This document shows positions 6,245-14,562 of a DNA stretch of 64,000 bases, one piece after another. This DNA is from Micromonospora yangpuensis (lineage in GTDB: Bacteria > Actinomycetota > Actinomycetes > Mycobacteriales > Micromonosporaceae), in assembly GCF_900091615.1 (NCBI RefSeq), contig NZ_FMIA01000002.1:3658001-3722000 (forward strand). Direction: 5' to 3'. The position numbers were made by a program, and so were the translations under genes. Below the pieces are notes generated by a model that was not told the DNA's origin, did not search any database, and was given only the letters and a program-made list of their open reading frames with translations. The stretch's first letter is position 1, and each line of letters begins with the position of its first letter.

Positions 6245-9028
6245 TCAGGTCGCGGCGTGGTAGGCGAGCACCCCTCGGTTGACGGTGGCGATCGCCTGCC
6301 GGGCGGTGGCCCGCAGCTCGGTCGAGGCCCCACCGGAGTCGGCGAGCTGACCCAGCAGGTCGACGACCTGCCGGGCCCACCGGACGAAGTCACCGGCGGG
6401 CATCTCACCGTCGATCTCGTGGCCGCTGGCCAGCACCTTCGCCAGCGTCTCGCCACGGGCCCACCGGTAGATCGGCCAGGCGAAGCCGAGATCCGGCTCG
6501 CGGGTGACGGTCAACCCCCGGGCGGCCTCGTCGGACTCGATGCCGCTCCACAGCTTCAGCGTCTCCTCCACCGCCTCGGCCACCCCGCCCCGGGGCAGCG
6601 AGGCGCGTTCGTCGACGTCCCGGCGTGCCTCGAAGACGATCACCGAGACGGCCGCGGCCAGCTCCGCCGGGGCCAGACCGTCCCAGACGCCACCGCGCAG
6701 ACACTCGGCGACCAGCAGGTCCGCCTCGGTCCAGATCCGGCTCAGCATCCGCCCGGCGGCGGTGACCTCACCGTCGGCGGTGAGGTAGCCCCGGGCGGTC
6801 AGCAACGCCACGATCCGGTCGAAGGTTCGGGCCAGCGAGCCGGTCCGGCCGGAGACCCGTTGCCGCAGCTCGTCGGTGTCACGCTCCAGGCGGCGACGCC
6901 GCTCCGCCCAGCGGGCGTGCTCCTCCCGGTCCGGGCAGGCGTGGCAGGGGTGCCGGCGCAGCTCGGCCCGCAGCTGGGTGAGCCGGTCGTCCTCGCCGTT
7001 GCCGCGTCCCCGGGCCCCCCGCCGGCTGCGCCGGTCCAGACCGGTGCCGCTGACCTGCGCGGCGAGGTCCCGGCGGGCGGCCGGCGACCGGTGGTTGAAG
7101 TGCTTGGGCACCCGGATGCGGGTGAGCACCTCGGCCGGGGTGGTGAAGTCACCGGGGCTGACCCGGCCGGCCCAGCGGTCCTGGGTCAACACCAGCGGGC
7201 GCGGCTCACCGAACCCGCCGGTGGCCGGATCGAGCACCACCGCCAACCCGGCCCGGCGGCCGGCCGGCACCCGGATCACGTCGCCGACCCGCAGCCGTTC
7301 CAGGGCGGCCACGGCGGCCGCCCGGCGCTGGCTCTGCCCCTGCCGGGCGATGGACCGCTCCCGTTCGCCGATGGCCACCCGCAGGGCGAAGTACTCGTCG
7401 AAGTCACCGTGGTGGCACTCGGCCTCCACGCCGTACGCCTCGATGGTCTCGGTGTTGCGCTGCACCTGCCGGGCCAGGCCGACCACCGACCGGTCGGCCT
7501 GGAACTGGGCGAACGAGGACTCCAGCAGCTCCCGTGCCGGCGCGGTGCCGACCGTACCGACCAGGTTGACCGCCATGTTGTACGACGGCCGGAAGCTGGA
7601 CCGCAGCGGGTAGGTGCGGGTGGAGGCCAATCCGGCCACGTGCCGGGGATCGGTCTCCGGTGACCAGACCACCACGGCGTGGCCCTCGACGTCGATGCCC
7701 CGCCGCCCGGCCCGGCCGGTGAGCTGGGTGTACTCCCCCGGGGTCAGGTCGACGTGCGCCTCGCCGTTGTACTTGACCAGCCGTTCCAGGACCACACAGC
7801 GGGCCGGCATGTTGATCCCCAGCGCCAGGGTCTCGGTGGCGAAGACCGCCTTGACCAGGCCCCGGACGAACAGCTCCTCGACGACCTCCTTGAAGACCGG
7901 CAGCATGCCGGCGTGGTGGGCGGCCAGGCCGCGCTCCAGGCCGTCGAGCCACTCCCAGTAACCGAGCACCGTCAGGTCCTCGCCGGGGATCGCGGTGACC
8001 CGCGACTCCACCACCCGGCGGATCTCCGCCCGCTCCTCCGGCGAGGTCAGTCGCAGCCCGGCGGCGAGGCACTGCTGGACGGCGGCGGCGCAGCCGGCCC
8101 GGCTGAAAATGAACAGGATCGCCGGCAGCAGGCCCTCCCGGTCCAGCCGGTCGACGATGTCGGGACGCAACGGCCCCCGCCACCGGGGACCCCGACGGCC
8201 CCACCCGCCGCCGCGGGTGTCGCTGACCTCCAGCCGGCGCAGCGTGTCCCGGGTGTAGCGCAGCAACTCGGGGTGGACGTCGTGCTTGCGGGCGGCGTCG
8301 GCGTCGTGGAACAGGTCGAACATCCGCTTGCCGACCAGCATGTGCTGCCACAGCGGCACCGGACGGTGCTCGCTGACCACCACCGCGGTCTCGCCGCGCA
8401 CGGTGACCAGCCAGTCGGCGAACTCCTCGGCGTTGGAGACGGTGGCCGACAGGGAGACCAGGGTGACCGAGGCCGGCAGGTGGATGATCACCTCTTCCCA
8501 CACCCCGCCCCGGAACCGGTCGGCCAGGTAGTGCACCTCGTCCATCACCACGTAGGCCAGGCCGTCGAGGGTGGCCGAACCGGCGTAGAGCATGTTGCGC
8601 AGCACCTCGGTGGTCATCACCACCACCGGCGCGTCGCCGTTGATCGCGTTGTCGCCGGTGAGCAGCCCGACCTGCTCGGTGCCGTAGCGCTCCACCAGGT
8701 CGTGGTACTTCTGGTTGGACAGCGCCTTGATCGGGGTGGTGTAGAAGCACTTGCGCCGCGCCGGTGCCGGGCCGTCGGCGACCGCCGGGCCCGCAGGGGC
8801 ACCCCGCAACGCCAGATGTACGGCGAACTCGCCGACCACCGTCTTGCCCGCGCCGGTGGGGGCACAGACCAGGACCCCGCTGCCCTTCTCCAGGGCCTGG
8901 CACGCCTCGCGCTGGAAGTCGTCGAGGTCGAACCCCACCCCGAGGGCGAACTCGTCAAGCGCCGGGAACTCGGAGGCCTGCGCGGCCCGGCGGCGCGCCG
9001 CGGCGTAGCGCTCGGCGGGACTCGACAT
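6245..9028 (-). CDS. helY: DEAD/DEAH-box helicase, Ski2/Mtr4-like (HelY)
   Basis: 927 residues. Motif I APTGAGKTVVGEF (near residue 59), motif II DEVHYLADR (near 161), motif III LSATVSNAEEFADWL, the HHAGMLP loop and motif VI QLTGRAGRRGID give a superfamily 2 helicase of the Ski2 class. The C-terminal part has the DSHCT-type helical domain. A cysteine pair in RRHPCHACPDREEHARWAE is a feature of the actinobacterial HelY group. The likely role is RNA unwinding in turnover or ribosome-associated processes. The ATG at 9028 has TAATCT 7 bases upstream, so a leaderless start is likely, and it matches the usual N-terminus (SSPAERYAAARRR). Confidence 0.9.
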   Translation of the reverse strand: MSSPAERYAAARRRAAQASEFPALDEFALGVGFDLDDFQREACQALEKGSGVLVCAPTGAGKTVVGEFAVHLALRGAPAGPAVADGPAPARRKCFYTTPIKALSNQKYHDLVERYGTEQVGLLTGDNAINGDAPVVVMTTEVLRNMLYAGSATLDGLAYVVMDEVHYLADRFRGGVWEEVIIHLPASVTLVSLSATVSNAEEFADWLVTVRGETAVVVSEHRPVPLWQHMLVGKRMFDLFHDADAARKHDVHPELLRYTRDTLRRLEVSDTRGGGWGRRGPRWRGPLRPDIVDRLDREGLLPAILFIFSRAGCAAAVQQCLAAGLRLTSPEERAEIRRVVESRVTAIPGEDLTVLGYWEWLDGLERGLAAHHAGMLPVFKEVVEELFVRGLVKAVFATETLALGINMPARCVVLERLVKYNGEAHVDLTPGEYTQLTGRAGRRGIDVEGHAVVVWSPETDPRHVAGLASTRTYPLRSSFRPSYNMAVNLVGTVGTAPARELLESSFAQFQADRSVVGLARQVQRNTETIEAYGVEAECHHGDFDEYFALRVAIGERERSIARQGQSQRRAAAVAALERLRVGDVIRVPAGRRAGLAVVLDPATGGFGEPRPLVLTQDRWAGRVSPGDFTTPAEVLTRIRVPKHFNHRSPAARRDLAAQVSGTGLDRRSRRGARGRGNGEDDRLTQLRAELRRHPCHACPDREEHARWAERRRRLERDTDELRQRVSGRTGSLARTFDRIVALLTARGYLTADGEVTAAGRMLSRIWTEADLLVAECLRGGVWDGLAPAELAAAVSVIVFEARRDVDERASLPRGGVAEAVEETLKLWSGIESDEAARGLTVTREPDLGFAWPIYRWARGETLAKVLASGHEIDGEMPAGDFVRWARQVVDLLGQLADSGGASTELRATARQAIATVNRGVLAYHAAT

Positions 9029-9041
9029 GTCACCAAGATTA
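9029..9041 (-). promoter_or_regulatory. Leaderless promoter of helY, -10 TAATCT
   Basis: TAATCT ends 7 bases before the helY ATG. It faces away from the HAD gene promoter 60 bases to the right, forming a divergent pair. Confidence 0.55.
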
Positions 9042-9101
9042 GTGCGTCCTGCCACGGGCCACCCGGCAAGGCCGTGCGGGCGGGTGGTCGGGGGCGGTCG
9101 G

Positions 9102-9114
9102 TAGGGTGCACGGC
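9102..9114 (+). promoter_or_regulatory. Leaderless promoter, -10 TAGGGT
   Basis: TAGGGT ends 7 bases before the GTG at 9115, which favours that start over the GTG at 9106 that overlaps the box. Confidence 0.55.
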
Positions 9115-9864
9115 GTGCCGGACCATGCCGAATCTCCCACGACCCGTGCCGCCGAGCCACACCGCCGGTCCGTCGCGGCGGTCCTCTTCGACTTCCACGG
9201 CACCCTCGCCCAGGTGGAGGAGCCCCACGAGTGGGTGCTCGCCGCCGCGGCGGCGTGCGGGGTCACCCTCGACCGGATCCGGGCCACCTCGCTGGCCGAC
9301 CGGCTGGTGATGGCCGGCCGGGCGGGCGGACCCCTGCCGGCCCGGGTGCCGCCCCGGCTGGCCGAGCTCTGGGCCGACCGGGACCTGTACGAACACGCCC
9401 ACCGGGCGGCGTACACCGGGCTGGCCGAGACGGTCGACACCGGCATCGACGGGTTGGCCGAGGCGCTGTACCAGCGGGTGCTGGTCCCCGAGGGCTGGGT
9501 GCCGTACCCGGACACCGGGCCGACCCTGACGGCGCTGCGGCAGGCCGGCGTGAAGGTCGCGGTGGTCAGCAACATCGGCTTCGACCTCCGGCCGCTCTTC
9601 GTCGCCTGGGGGCTCGACGAGCTGGTCGACGCGTACGCGCTCTCCTACGAGGTGGGGCGCTGCAAGCCCGACCCGGGGATCTTCCTGCGGGCCTGCGGGA
9701 TGCTCGGGGTGGACCCGGAGGAGACGCTGATGGTCGGCGACACACCTGCCGACGCCGGCGCGGTCGCGGCCGGCTGCGCGGCGCTGGTGCTGCCGGCGGT
9801 CGGACCGGGGCGGCGCAGCGGCCTCGGCGCAGTGCTCGACCTGGCGCTAACCACCTCCCGTTAG
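9115..9864 (+). CDS. HAD-superfamily hydrolase with Asp-x-His in motif I
   Basis: 249 residues. Motif II (VAVVSNIGFD), motif III (GRCKPDPGIF) and motif IV (LMVGDTPADAGA) are normal for a haloacid dehalogenase-like phosphatase with a C1 cap. Motif I reads VLFDFHGTLA: the nucleophile Asp is present, but the second Asp, the usual general acid/base, is His. The enzyme may therefore be a weak phosphatase, use His in its place, or act on an unusual substrate. The gene is divergent from helY and is followed at 47 bases by a TetR gene on the same strand. Its last codons lie inside an inverted repeat that may be the TetR operator. Confidence 0.85.
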   Translation: MPDHAESPTTRAAEPHRRSVAAVLFDFHGTLAQVEEPHEWVLAAAAACGVTLDRIRATSLADRLVMAGRAGGPLPARVPPRLAELWADRDLYEHAHRAAYTGLAETVDTGIDGLAEALYQRVLVPEGWVPYPDTGPTLTALRQAGVKVAVVSNIGFDLRPLFVAWGLDELVDAYALSYEVGRCKPDPGIFLRACGMLGVDPEETLMVGDTPADAGAVAAGCAALVLPAVGPGRRSGLGAVLDLALTTSR

Positions 9865-9881
9865 CACCGTCGGTTAGCGCC
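9843..9881. promoter_or_regulatory. Candidate TetR operator (10-bp inverted repeat)
   Basis: GGCGCTAACC at 9843-9852 and GGTTAGCGCC at 9872-9881 are perfect inverted copies 19 bases apart. A third half-site, GTTAGC, lies between them at 9860-9865. The right arm is 16 bases upstream of the TetR gene's -10 box, a usual place for autoregulation. A terminator for the HAD gene is the alternative, though the loop is long. Confidence 0.5.
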
Positions 9882-9897
9882 GCTGTGACGATCGGGT

Positions 9898-9910
9898 TAT
9901 CGTCGCTGCC
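9898..9910 (+). promoter_or_regulatory. Leaderless promoter, -10 TATCGT
   Basis: TATCGT ends 7 bases before the ATG of the TetR gene and no ribosome-binding site is seen. Confidence 0.5.
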
Positions 9911-10615
9911 ATGATCACCGAGGTGGGTCCGGCCCGGGACCGCATCGTGCGGGCCGCCGCCGCGCTGCTGGCCGAGGGCGGCCGGGAGGCGGTCACCACC
10001 CGGGCGGTGGGCCGGGTCGCCGGAGTGCAGGCCCCGACCATCTACCGGCAGTTCGGCGACATGCGGGGCCTGCTCGACGCGGCGGCCAGCTACCGATTCG
10101 CCGCCTACCTGCACGCCGAGTCCTCCGGCGAGCTGACCGGCGACCCGGTAGACGACCTGCGCCGGGGCTGGGACGTCCAGGTCGGCTTCGGCCTGACCAA
10201 CCCGGCCTGCCACGCCCTGATGTACGGCGACCCGCAGCCGGGCCGGACCCCCACCGCCGCCCGGGTCGCCGCCGACATCCTGCACCACCTGGTCCTGCGG
10301 GTGGCCGAGGCGGGCCGGCTGCGCACCGGCGTGCCCGAGGCGACCGGCATGCTGCACGCCGCCGCCTGCGGGGTCACCCTCGCCCTGATCCGGGCGGACC
10401 CGGCGACGCGGGACCCCGACCTGTCCGCCCGGACCCGCCAGGCGCTGTTGGCCACGCTGGTAAGCGACTCCGTGGCCGCCCGGGCGCTGCCGGCCGCCGC
10501 CGACCCGGTCCGGCACGCGGTCGCCCTGCGGGCCGCCCTGCCCCAGTGGGCCACCGCCCTCACCGACGCCGAACGCGCCCTGCTCACCGAGTGGCTGGAC
10601 CGGCTGGCGGCCTGA
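9911..10615 (+). CDS. TetR/AcrR family transcriptional regulator
   Basis: 234 residues. The N-terminal helix-turn-helix (RIVRAAAALLAEGGREAVTT, then RAVGRVAGVQAPTIYRQFGD) is typical of TetR repressors. The C-terminal ligand-binding domain is all-helical and not assignable to an effector. The inverted repeat just upstream suggests autoregulation. No drug pump or enzyme is divergently encoded, so the regulated gene may be the preceding HAD hydrolase or something distant. Confidence 0.9.
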   Translation: MITEVGPARDRIVRAAAALLAEGGREAVTTRAVGRVAGVQAPTIYRQFGDMRGLLDAAASYRFAAYLHAESSGELTGDPVDDLRRGWDVQVGFGLTNPACHALMYGDPQPGRTPTAARVAADILHHLVLRVAEAGRLRTGVPEATGMLHAAACGVTLALIRADPATRDPDLSARTRQALLATLVSDSVAARALPAAADPVRHAVALRAALPQWATALTDAERALLTEWLDRLAA

Positions 10616-10623
10616 CCGCCCCA

Positions 10624-10686
10624 GCGGGCCAGCGGGCCACCGGCCCACCGGCCCACCGGCCACCGGGCCACCGGGCCACCGGGCCC
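10624..10686. repeat. Imperfect 9-10 bp tandem repeat between convergent genes
   Basis: About seven copies of a CCACCGGCC/CCACCGGGC unit fill the gap between the TetR gene and the lipid kinase gene. The two halves are complementary, so the run can fold into a strong hairpin and may act as a terminator for both. Confidence 0.6.
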
Positions 10687-10697
10687 GACGGTGGCGG

Positions 10698-11621
10698 TCA
10701 GCGCAGCAGGTGGGCGGCGGCGGGCACGGCGGTGACGGTGACCGGCAGGTCCAGCACCCGCTCCCCGTCGGCGTAGCCGGTGATCCCCTCGGCGGTGAGC
10801 TGCACGCTACGGGCCCGGAAGCAGCGCACCAGCGGATGCCGGACGTGGGTGCCCCGGTAGATGCTCGGCTTGACCCGCATCAGGGTCCGCCTGTCGAACC
10901 GGCCACCCACCACCACGTCCAACAGCCCGTCGGTCGGGTCGGCGTCCGGGCAGATCCGCATCCCACCGCCGTAGCTGGCGCAGTTGCCCACCGCCACCAG
11001 GACCGCGTCCAACTCGTGCACCACCCCGTCGAGCCGCAGCGTGTACCGGCGGGCACGCAGCCGGGCCAGCTCGACCAGGATCGCCAGATCGTAGCGGCGG
11101 GGACCACGGGGCCACCGCATCCGGTTGGCCCGCTCGTTGACGATCGCGTCGAAGCCGGCGGCCAGCACCGCCCCGAACCACCGTGGTGCGCCCGCCGCCC
11201 CGGTCAGCCGGGCCAGGTCGACCGGGCGGGTCCGGCCCGCCCGCAGGGCCGCCACGACCGCGTCGGCCGCGGCGAGCGGATCGGTCGGGAAGCCGGTGTC
11301 CGCCGCGAAGTCGTTGCCGGTGCCGACCGGCAGCACCCCGAACGGCACCCCGGTGCCGGCCACCGCCTGCAACGCCCGGTGCACCGTGCCGTCACCGCCC
11401 ACCGCGACCAGTGCGCCGGCGCCCTCGGCGACCGCCCGCCGGCAGGCCGACTCGGCCCCGGCACCACCGTCGGCGGTCAGCACCCGGACCGGGCGGTCGA
11501 CCGCCGCCAGCCGGTGCAGCAGGTGGGGCAGCAGGTCACGATGGCGACCCCGGGACGCCGACGGGTTGACCAGGACGGCCAGGGGGCCGTCGGGAGGCGA
11601 CGGTCGATCGGGGACGGTCAC
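10698..11621 (-). CDS. Diacylglycerol/lipid kinase family protein
   Basis: 307 residues. The DAGK catalytic domain shows the nucleotide-binding motif VAVGGDGTVHRALQ near residue 77 and GVLPVGTGNDFAADTG. The C-terminal half (AGFDAIVNERANR, GNCASYGGGMRICPDADPTD, DGLLDVVV) matches YegS/DgkB-like lipid kinases. It should phosphorylate diacylglycerol or a related lipid with ATP. GTG at 11621 is preferred because TACGGT ends 7 bases upstream; a GTG at 11630 would overlap that box. The gene follows tatC by 28 bases and could also be read through from the tat operon. Confidence 0.88.
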   Translation of the reverse strand: MTVPDRPSPPDGPLAVLVNPSASRGRHRDLLPHLLHRLAAVDRPVRVLTADGGAGAESACRRAVAEGAGALVAVGGDGTVHRALQAVAGTGVPFGVLPVGTGNDFAADTGFPTDPLAAADAVVAALRAGRTRPVDLARLTGAAGAPRWFGAVLAAGFDAIVNERANRMRWPRGPRRYDLAILVELARLRARRYTLRLDGVVHELDAVLVAVGNCASYGGGMRICPDADPTDGLLDVVVGGRFDRRTLMRVKPSIYRGTHVRHPLVRCFRARSVQLTAEGITGYADGERVLDLPVTVTAVPAAAHLLR

Positions 11622-11634
11622 GGCCAGCACCGTA
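11622..11634 (-). promoter_or_regulatory. Leaderless promoter, -10 TACGGT
   Basis: TACGGT lies 7 bases before the GTG at 11621, in the short gap between tatC and the lipid kinase gene. Confidence 0.45.
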
Positions 11635-11649
11635 CCCGTCCCCGACCGG

Positions 11650-12600
11650 TCAGGTCATGTCGTCGTACCGGCGCTCGATCGGCGTCGGTGCCGCGATCGG
11701 CTCGGGCGCGGTGATCGGATCGGCGGCCTCGATGCGCTGCCCGGCGACCACCGGCTCGCGGTCGTCGGACAACGGCGACGCCTCGTCGTCGTCGACACCC
11801 GCGTAGATCTCCTTGCCGCGGCCCCGACGTCTGTCGTTGACGAACGCCACCCCCACCGCGATGAAGTAGAGCAGGCAGAGGCAGAGCGCCAGCAGCGTCA
11901 TGCCGAACGGGCCCGGGTCCGGCGTGGCCACCGCCGCGAAGGCGAAGCAGATGAAGACCACGACCCGCCACCAGCTGAGCAGCCGACGGGCGCTCACCAC
12001 CCCGGTGAAGTTGAGCATCAACAGGGTCAACGGGAACTCGAACGCCACCCCGAACAGCAGGATCATGTTGGTGACGAAGGAGATGTACCGGGTCACCTCC
12101 AGCTGCGAGTCGGTGCCGGTGACCCCGGCCTCCAGCAGGAAGGCCAACCCCTTGTCGACCACGAAGTACGCCAGGATCGAGCCGGCGGCGAACAACGGCG
12201 CCGCGATCGCCACGAAGACGTAGGCCCACTTGCGTTCGTGCCGGTGCAGACCGGGGGCGATGAACGCCCAGAGCTGGTAGAGCCAGACCGGGCCGCCGAG
12301 GATCAGCCCGACCCACAACGCGATCTTGAGCTTGAGGACGAACCCGTCCGCCGGCGAGAGCATCAGGAAGTTCTGACACTCGCCGTCGACCATCATGCCG
12401 GGCAGCCGGCAGTACGGCTGCGCCAGCAGGTCGAACACGTCCTGGGCGACCACGAACCCGGCCACCAACCCGATAAGGATCGCCAGCGAGGCGCGGAACA
12501 GCCGGGTGCGCAGCTCGCGCACGTGCTCGATGAGGGTCATCGAGCCGTCGGCGGCCCGTTCGAACGTGCTCGGACCGCGTTTACGGAGGGCGAAGGCCAC
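11650..12600 (-). CDS. tatC: Twin-arginine translocase subunit TatC
   Basis: 316 residues with six membrane helices. Family marks are the N-terminal MTLIEHVRELRTRLFRA (the conserved Glu that contacts the twin-Arg signal) and the loops around FVLKLKIALWVGLILGGPV and LLMLNFTGVVSARRLLSWWR. The last 70 residues are an acidic, Pro/Ala-rich cytoplasmic tail not needed for transport. It recognises folded exported proteins together with TatA. GTG start; the gene lies 18 bases after tatA in the same operon. Confidence 0.95.
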   Translation of the reverse strand: MAFALRKRGPSTFERAADGSMTLIEHVRELRTRLFRASLAILIGLVAGFVVAQDVFDLLAQPYCRLPGMMVDGECQNFLMLSPADGFVLKLKIALWVGLILGGPVWLYQLWAFIAPGLHRHERKWAYVFVAIAAPLFAAGSILAYFVVDKGLAFLLEAGVTGTDSQLEVTRYISFVTNMILLFGVAFEFPLTLLMLNFTGVVSARRLLSWWRVVVFICFAFAAVATPDPGPFGMTLLALCLCLLYFIAVGVAFVNDRRRGRGKEIYAGVDDDEASPLSDDREPVVAGQRIEAADPITAPEPIAAPTPIERRYDDMT

Positions 12601-12618
12601 GGTCTCGGGGCCCTTCGG

Positions 12619-12981
12619 TCAGTTGTCGCGGACGCGCTGCACCGGGTCGCTGACCGGGGGTGCGTACGGCTGCTGCTGACCCGGGGCGGCGTACTGCTGC
12701 TGCGGGGGCGGCGCGTACTGCTGCTGACCCGGGGCGTACGGCTGCTGGCCCGGAGCGTACTGCTGCTGGGCGGCGTTGGGCGGCAGCGGCTGGTAGCCGG
12801 TCTGCGCGTCGGCCTTCTCGGCCAGGTCGCGGTCGTCGTCCTGCAGGCTCTTCGTCTCGGCCTTGATGATCCGCAGCGAACGGCCGAGCGAGCGGGCCGC
12901 GTCGGGGAGCCGCTTCGCGCCGAAGAGCAGGATCAGCACGACCACGAGTACGGCGATGTGCCACGGCTTGAGGGCACCCAT
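12619..12981 (-). CDS. tatA: Twin-arginine translocase subunit TatA
   Basis: 120 residues. A single N-terminal membrane helix ([20 protein letters not shown]) is followed by the amphipathic helix [18 protein letters not shown], the TatA pattern. The C-terminal tail is a low-complexity run of Gln/Tyr/Ala/Pro/Gly units (QQYAPGQ) longer than in enteric TatA. Start at the ATG with GGAG at 6 bases. TatB is not adjacent, as is usual in actinobacteria where it lies elsewhere. TatA multimerises to form the pore for folded substrates. Confidence 0.95.
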   Translation of the reverse strand: MGALKPWHIAVLVVVLILLFGAKRLPDAARSLGRSLRIIKAETKSLQDDDRDLAEKADAQTGYQPLPPNAAQQQYAPGQQPYAPGQQQYAPPPQQQYAAPGQQQPYAPPVSDPVQRVRDN

Positions 12982-13187
12982 GGGAAGCTCCAGTCGCTCT
13001 GTGTGTCTGCCGGGGTGGGTCGCAACCCATCGTACGTCCGTCACGGGCCGTTGCCACCCGCCGGGCGGTGGTGATTCGTCCCGGCCGGTGAAGTCTCGGC
13101 CAACCCGGGTTGTCCCGTCAACCACCTGCGCGGACCCTTTCCCCGGTCGGGCCGGGTCGGGTCGGCGGCCGCGACGACCGCGATCGA

Positions 13188-13436
13188 TCAGCCGCCGCGC
13201 CGGGCGTTGATCACGGCCATCCGCTGCTGGGCGGTGGCCAGCCGCTCCTGGAGCGACTCGGCCCGCGACTGCAACGCCTCGGCGGAGTCGCGCAACTGCT
13301 CAGCCTCGGCGGCCCGCCGTTGCAGGGCCAGCGCCGCCCGGCGCAGCCGGGGCAGCCGGGTCAGCACCGACCGGACGGCCAGCGCCAGCACGACCAGCGC
13401 GAACAGCAACACCGCGAGCACGATCCACGTCACCAC
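13188..13436 (-). CDS. Small membrane-anchored coiled-coil protein
   Basis: 82 residues: one N-terminal membrane helix ([20 protein letters not shown]), then a basic stretch and a heptad-rich helix ([31 protein letters not shown]). The C-terminus would lie in the cytoplasm. Such proteins recur next to tatA-pafC in actinobacteria; I do not recognise a function. The GTG start has TAGGCT 6 bases upstream. Confidence 0.75.
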   Translation of the reverse strand: MVTWIVLAVLLFALVVLALAVRSVLTRLPRLRRAALALQRRAAEAEQLRDSAEALQSRAESLQERLATAQQRMAVINARRGG

Positions 13437-13448
13437 GGCGTCAGCCTA
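13437..13448 (-). promoter_or_regulatory. Leaderless promoter, -10 TAGGCT
   Basis: TAGGCT ends 6 bases before the GTG at 13436. Confidence 0.55.
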
Positions 13449-13572
13449 CCGGCCGTCGCCACAGACCGCCGGAGCGGCGGTGCCGGTGACCGCCACCGGC
13501 CGCCACCGGCGCTGATGCCGGCCCGGCGGGGGCCGGGGTGACAGCGACGGTGCCGGCCCGGGGTGGCTGCCC

Positions 13573-14562
13573 TCACCCGGCGGCGGGCGCGGGGGACGCG
13601 TAGGCGTCGAGCGCGGCGACCGCCTGGGCGCGTACCTGCTCGACCAACTCCGTCGGAGCGACCACGGTGACGTTCGGCCCCAGGCCCAGCACGAACCGGC
13701 GGGCCCAGTCCAGGTCGGTGACCCGCAGCGAGACCAGCCACCGGTCGCCGTCGCCGGGCTCGACCGACTCGCACGGGTAGTACTCGGTGATCCACCGCTC
13801 CCCACGACCGATCCGCAGGGTGATCAACGGCAGCTGCGGCGAGGGCCGGAACACCCCGTCACTCAGATCGTGCGGACGGGCCCGCGGCGGTGCCGCCGCC
13901 GGCTCGGCCAACTCGGTGAACGCGTCGATCCGGTCGGCCCGGAACAGCCGTACCTCCTCCGCCCGGCGGCACCACGCCTCGACGTACGCCCGGCCGCCCA
14001 CCGAGAGCATCCGCAGCGGGTCGATGGTCCGTTCGGTGGTCTCGTCCCGGGCCGCGGTGTAGTACGTGATCCGCAGGGCCCGCCCCCGCTGCACCGCGTC
14101 GCGCAGCTCACGCACCTGCGGGCTGTCCCCGGCCAGCCGGACCGCCACCGGGGCGCCGACCAGGTCGCCGGCCGCGTCCTCGATCTTGGCCAGGGCCCGC
14201 TCCACCGCCTCCCGGTTGGCCACCCCGGGCGTCTCGGCGAGCATCCGCAGCGCCACCACCAGCGCCAACGCCTCGTCCGGGGTGAGCCGCAGCGGCCGGT
14301 CGATCCCCGCGTCGTAGGTGATGGTCACCCGGTCGCCGTCGAAGGCCATGTCGATCAGGTCGCCGGGGCCGTAACCGGGCAGTCCGCACACCCAGAGCAG
14401 CTCCAGGTCCTCGCGCAGCTGCCGCTCGGTGACCCCCAGGTCGCCGGCGGCCTCGGCGATCTCGATACCGGGCCGGGCCAGCAGGTAGGGCACCAGGTTG
14501 AGCAGCCGGGCCAGCCGGTCGGCCGAGGCCCGGGAGCCGCCCCGGGCGGCCGGGCGGGTCAC
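13573..14562 (-). CDS. pafC: PafC, WYL-domain transcriptional regulator
   Basis: 329 residues. N-terminal helix-turn-helix (IEIAEAAGDLGVTERQLRED), central WYL domain (ALRITYYTAARDETTERTID, then PLRMLSVGGRAYVEAWCRRA) and C-terminal WCX domain. With PafB it activates DNA-damage genes in mycobacteria independently of RecA/LexA, and it is also required for normal proteasome-linked stress responses. The GTG overlaps the pafB stop codon (GTGA), so the two are translationally coupled and made in equal amounts. Confidence 0.93.
   Translation of the reverse strand: MTRPAARGGSRASADRLARLLNLVPYLLARPGIEIAEAAGDLGVTERQLREDLELLWVCGLPGYGPGDLIDMAFDGDRVTITYDAGIDRPLRLTPDEALALVVALRMLAETPGVANREAVERALAKIEDAAGDLVGAPVAVRLAGDSPQVRELRDAVQRGRALRITYYTAARDETTERTIDPLRMLSVGGRAYVEAWCRRAEEVRLFRADRIDAFTELAEPAAAPPRARPHDLSDGVFRPSPQLPLITLRIGRGERWITEYYPCESVEPGDGDRWLVSLRVTDLDWARRFVLGLGPNVTVVAPTELVEQVRAQAVAALDAYASPAPAAG

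Noticed and set aside
4217..7663. A 1148-codon open frame across the exonuclease, MHYT and helY genes
   Set aside because: It crosses three well-supported genes in the wrong frames and is mostly Arg/Gly/Pro; it also runs through the helY terminator.
12619..12981. TatB instead of TatA
   Set aside because: The short N-terminal helix, Phe-Gly hinge and position before tatC fit TatA; TatB-specific features are absent.
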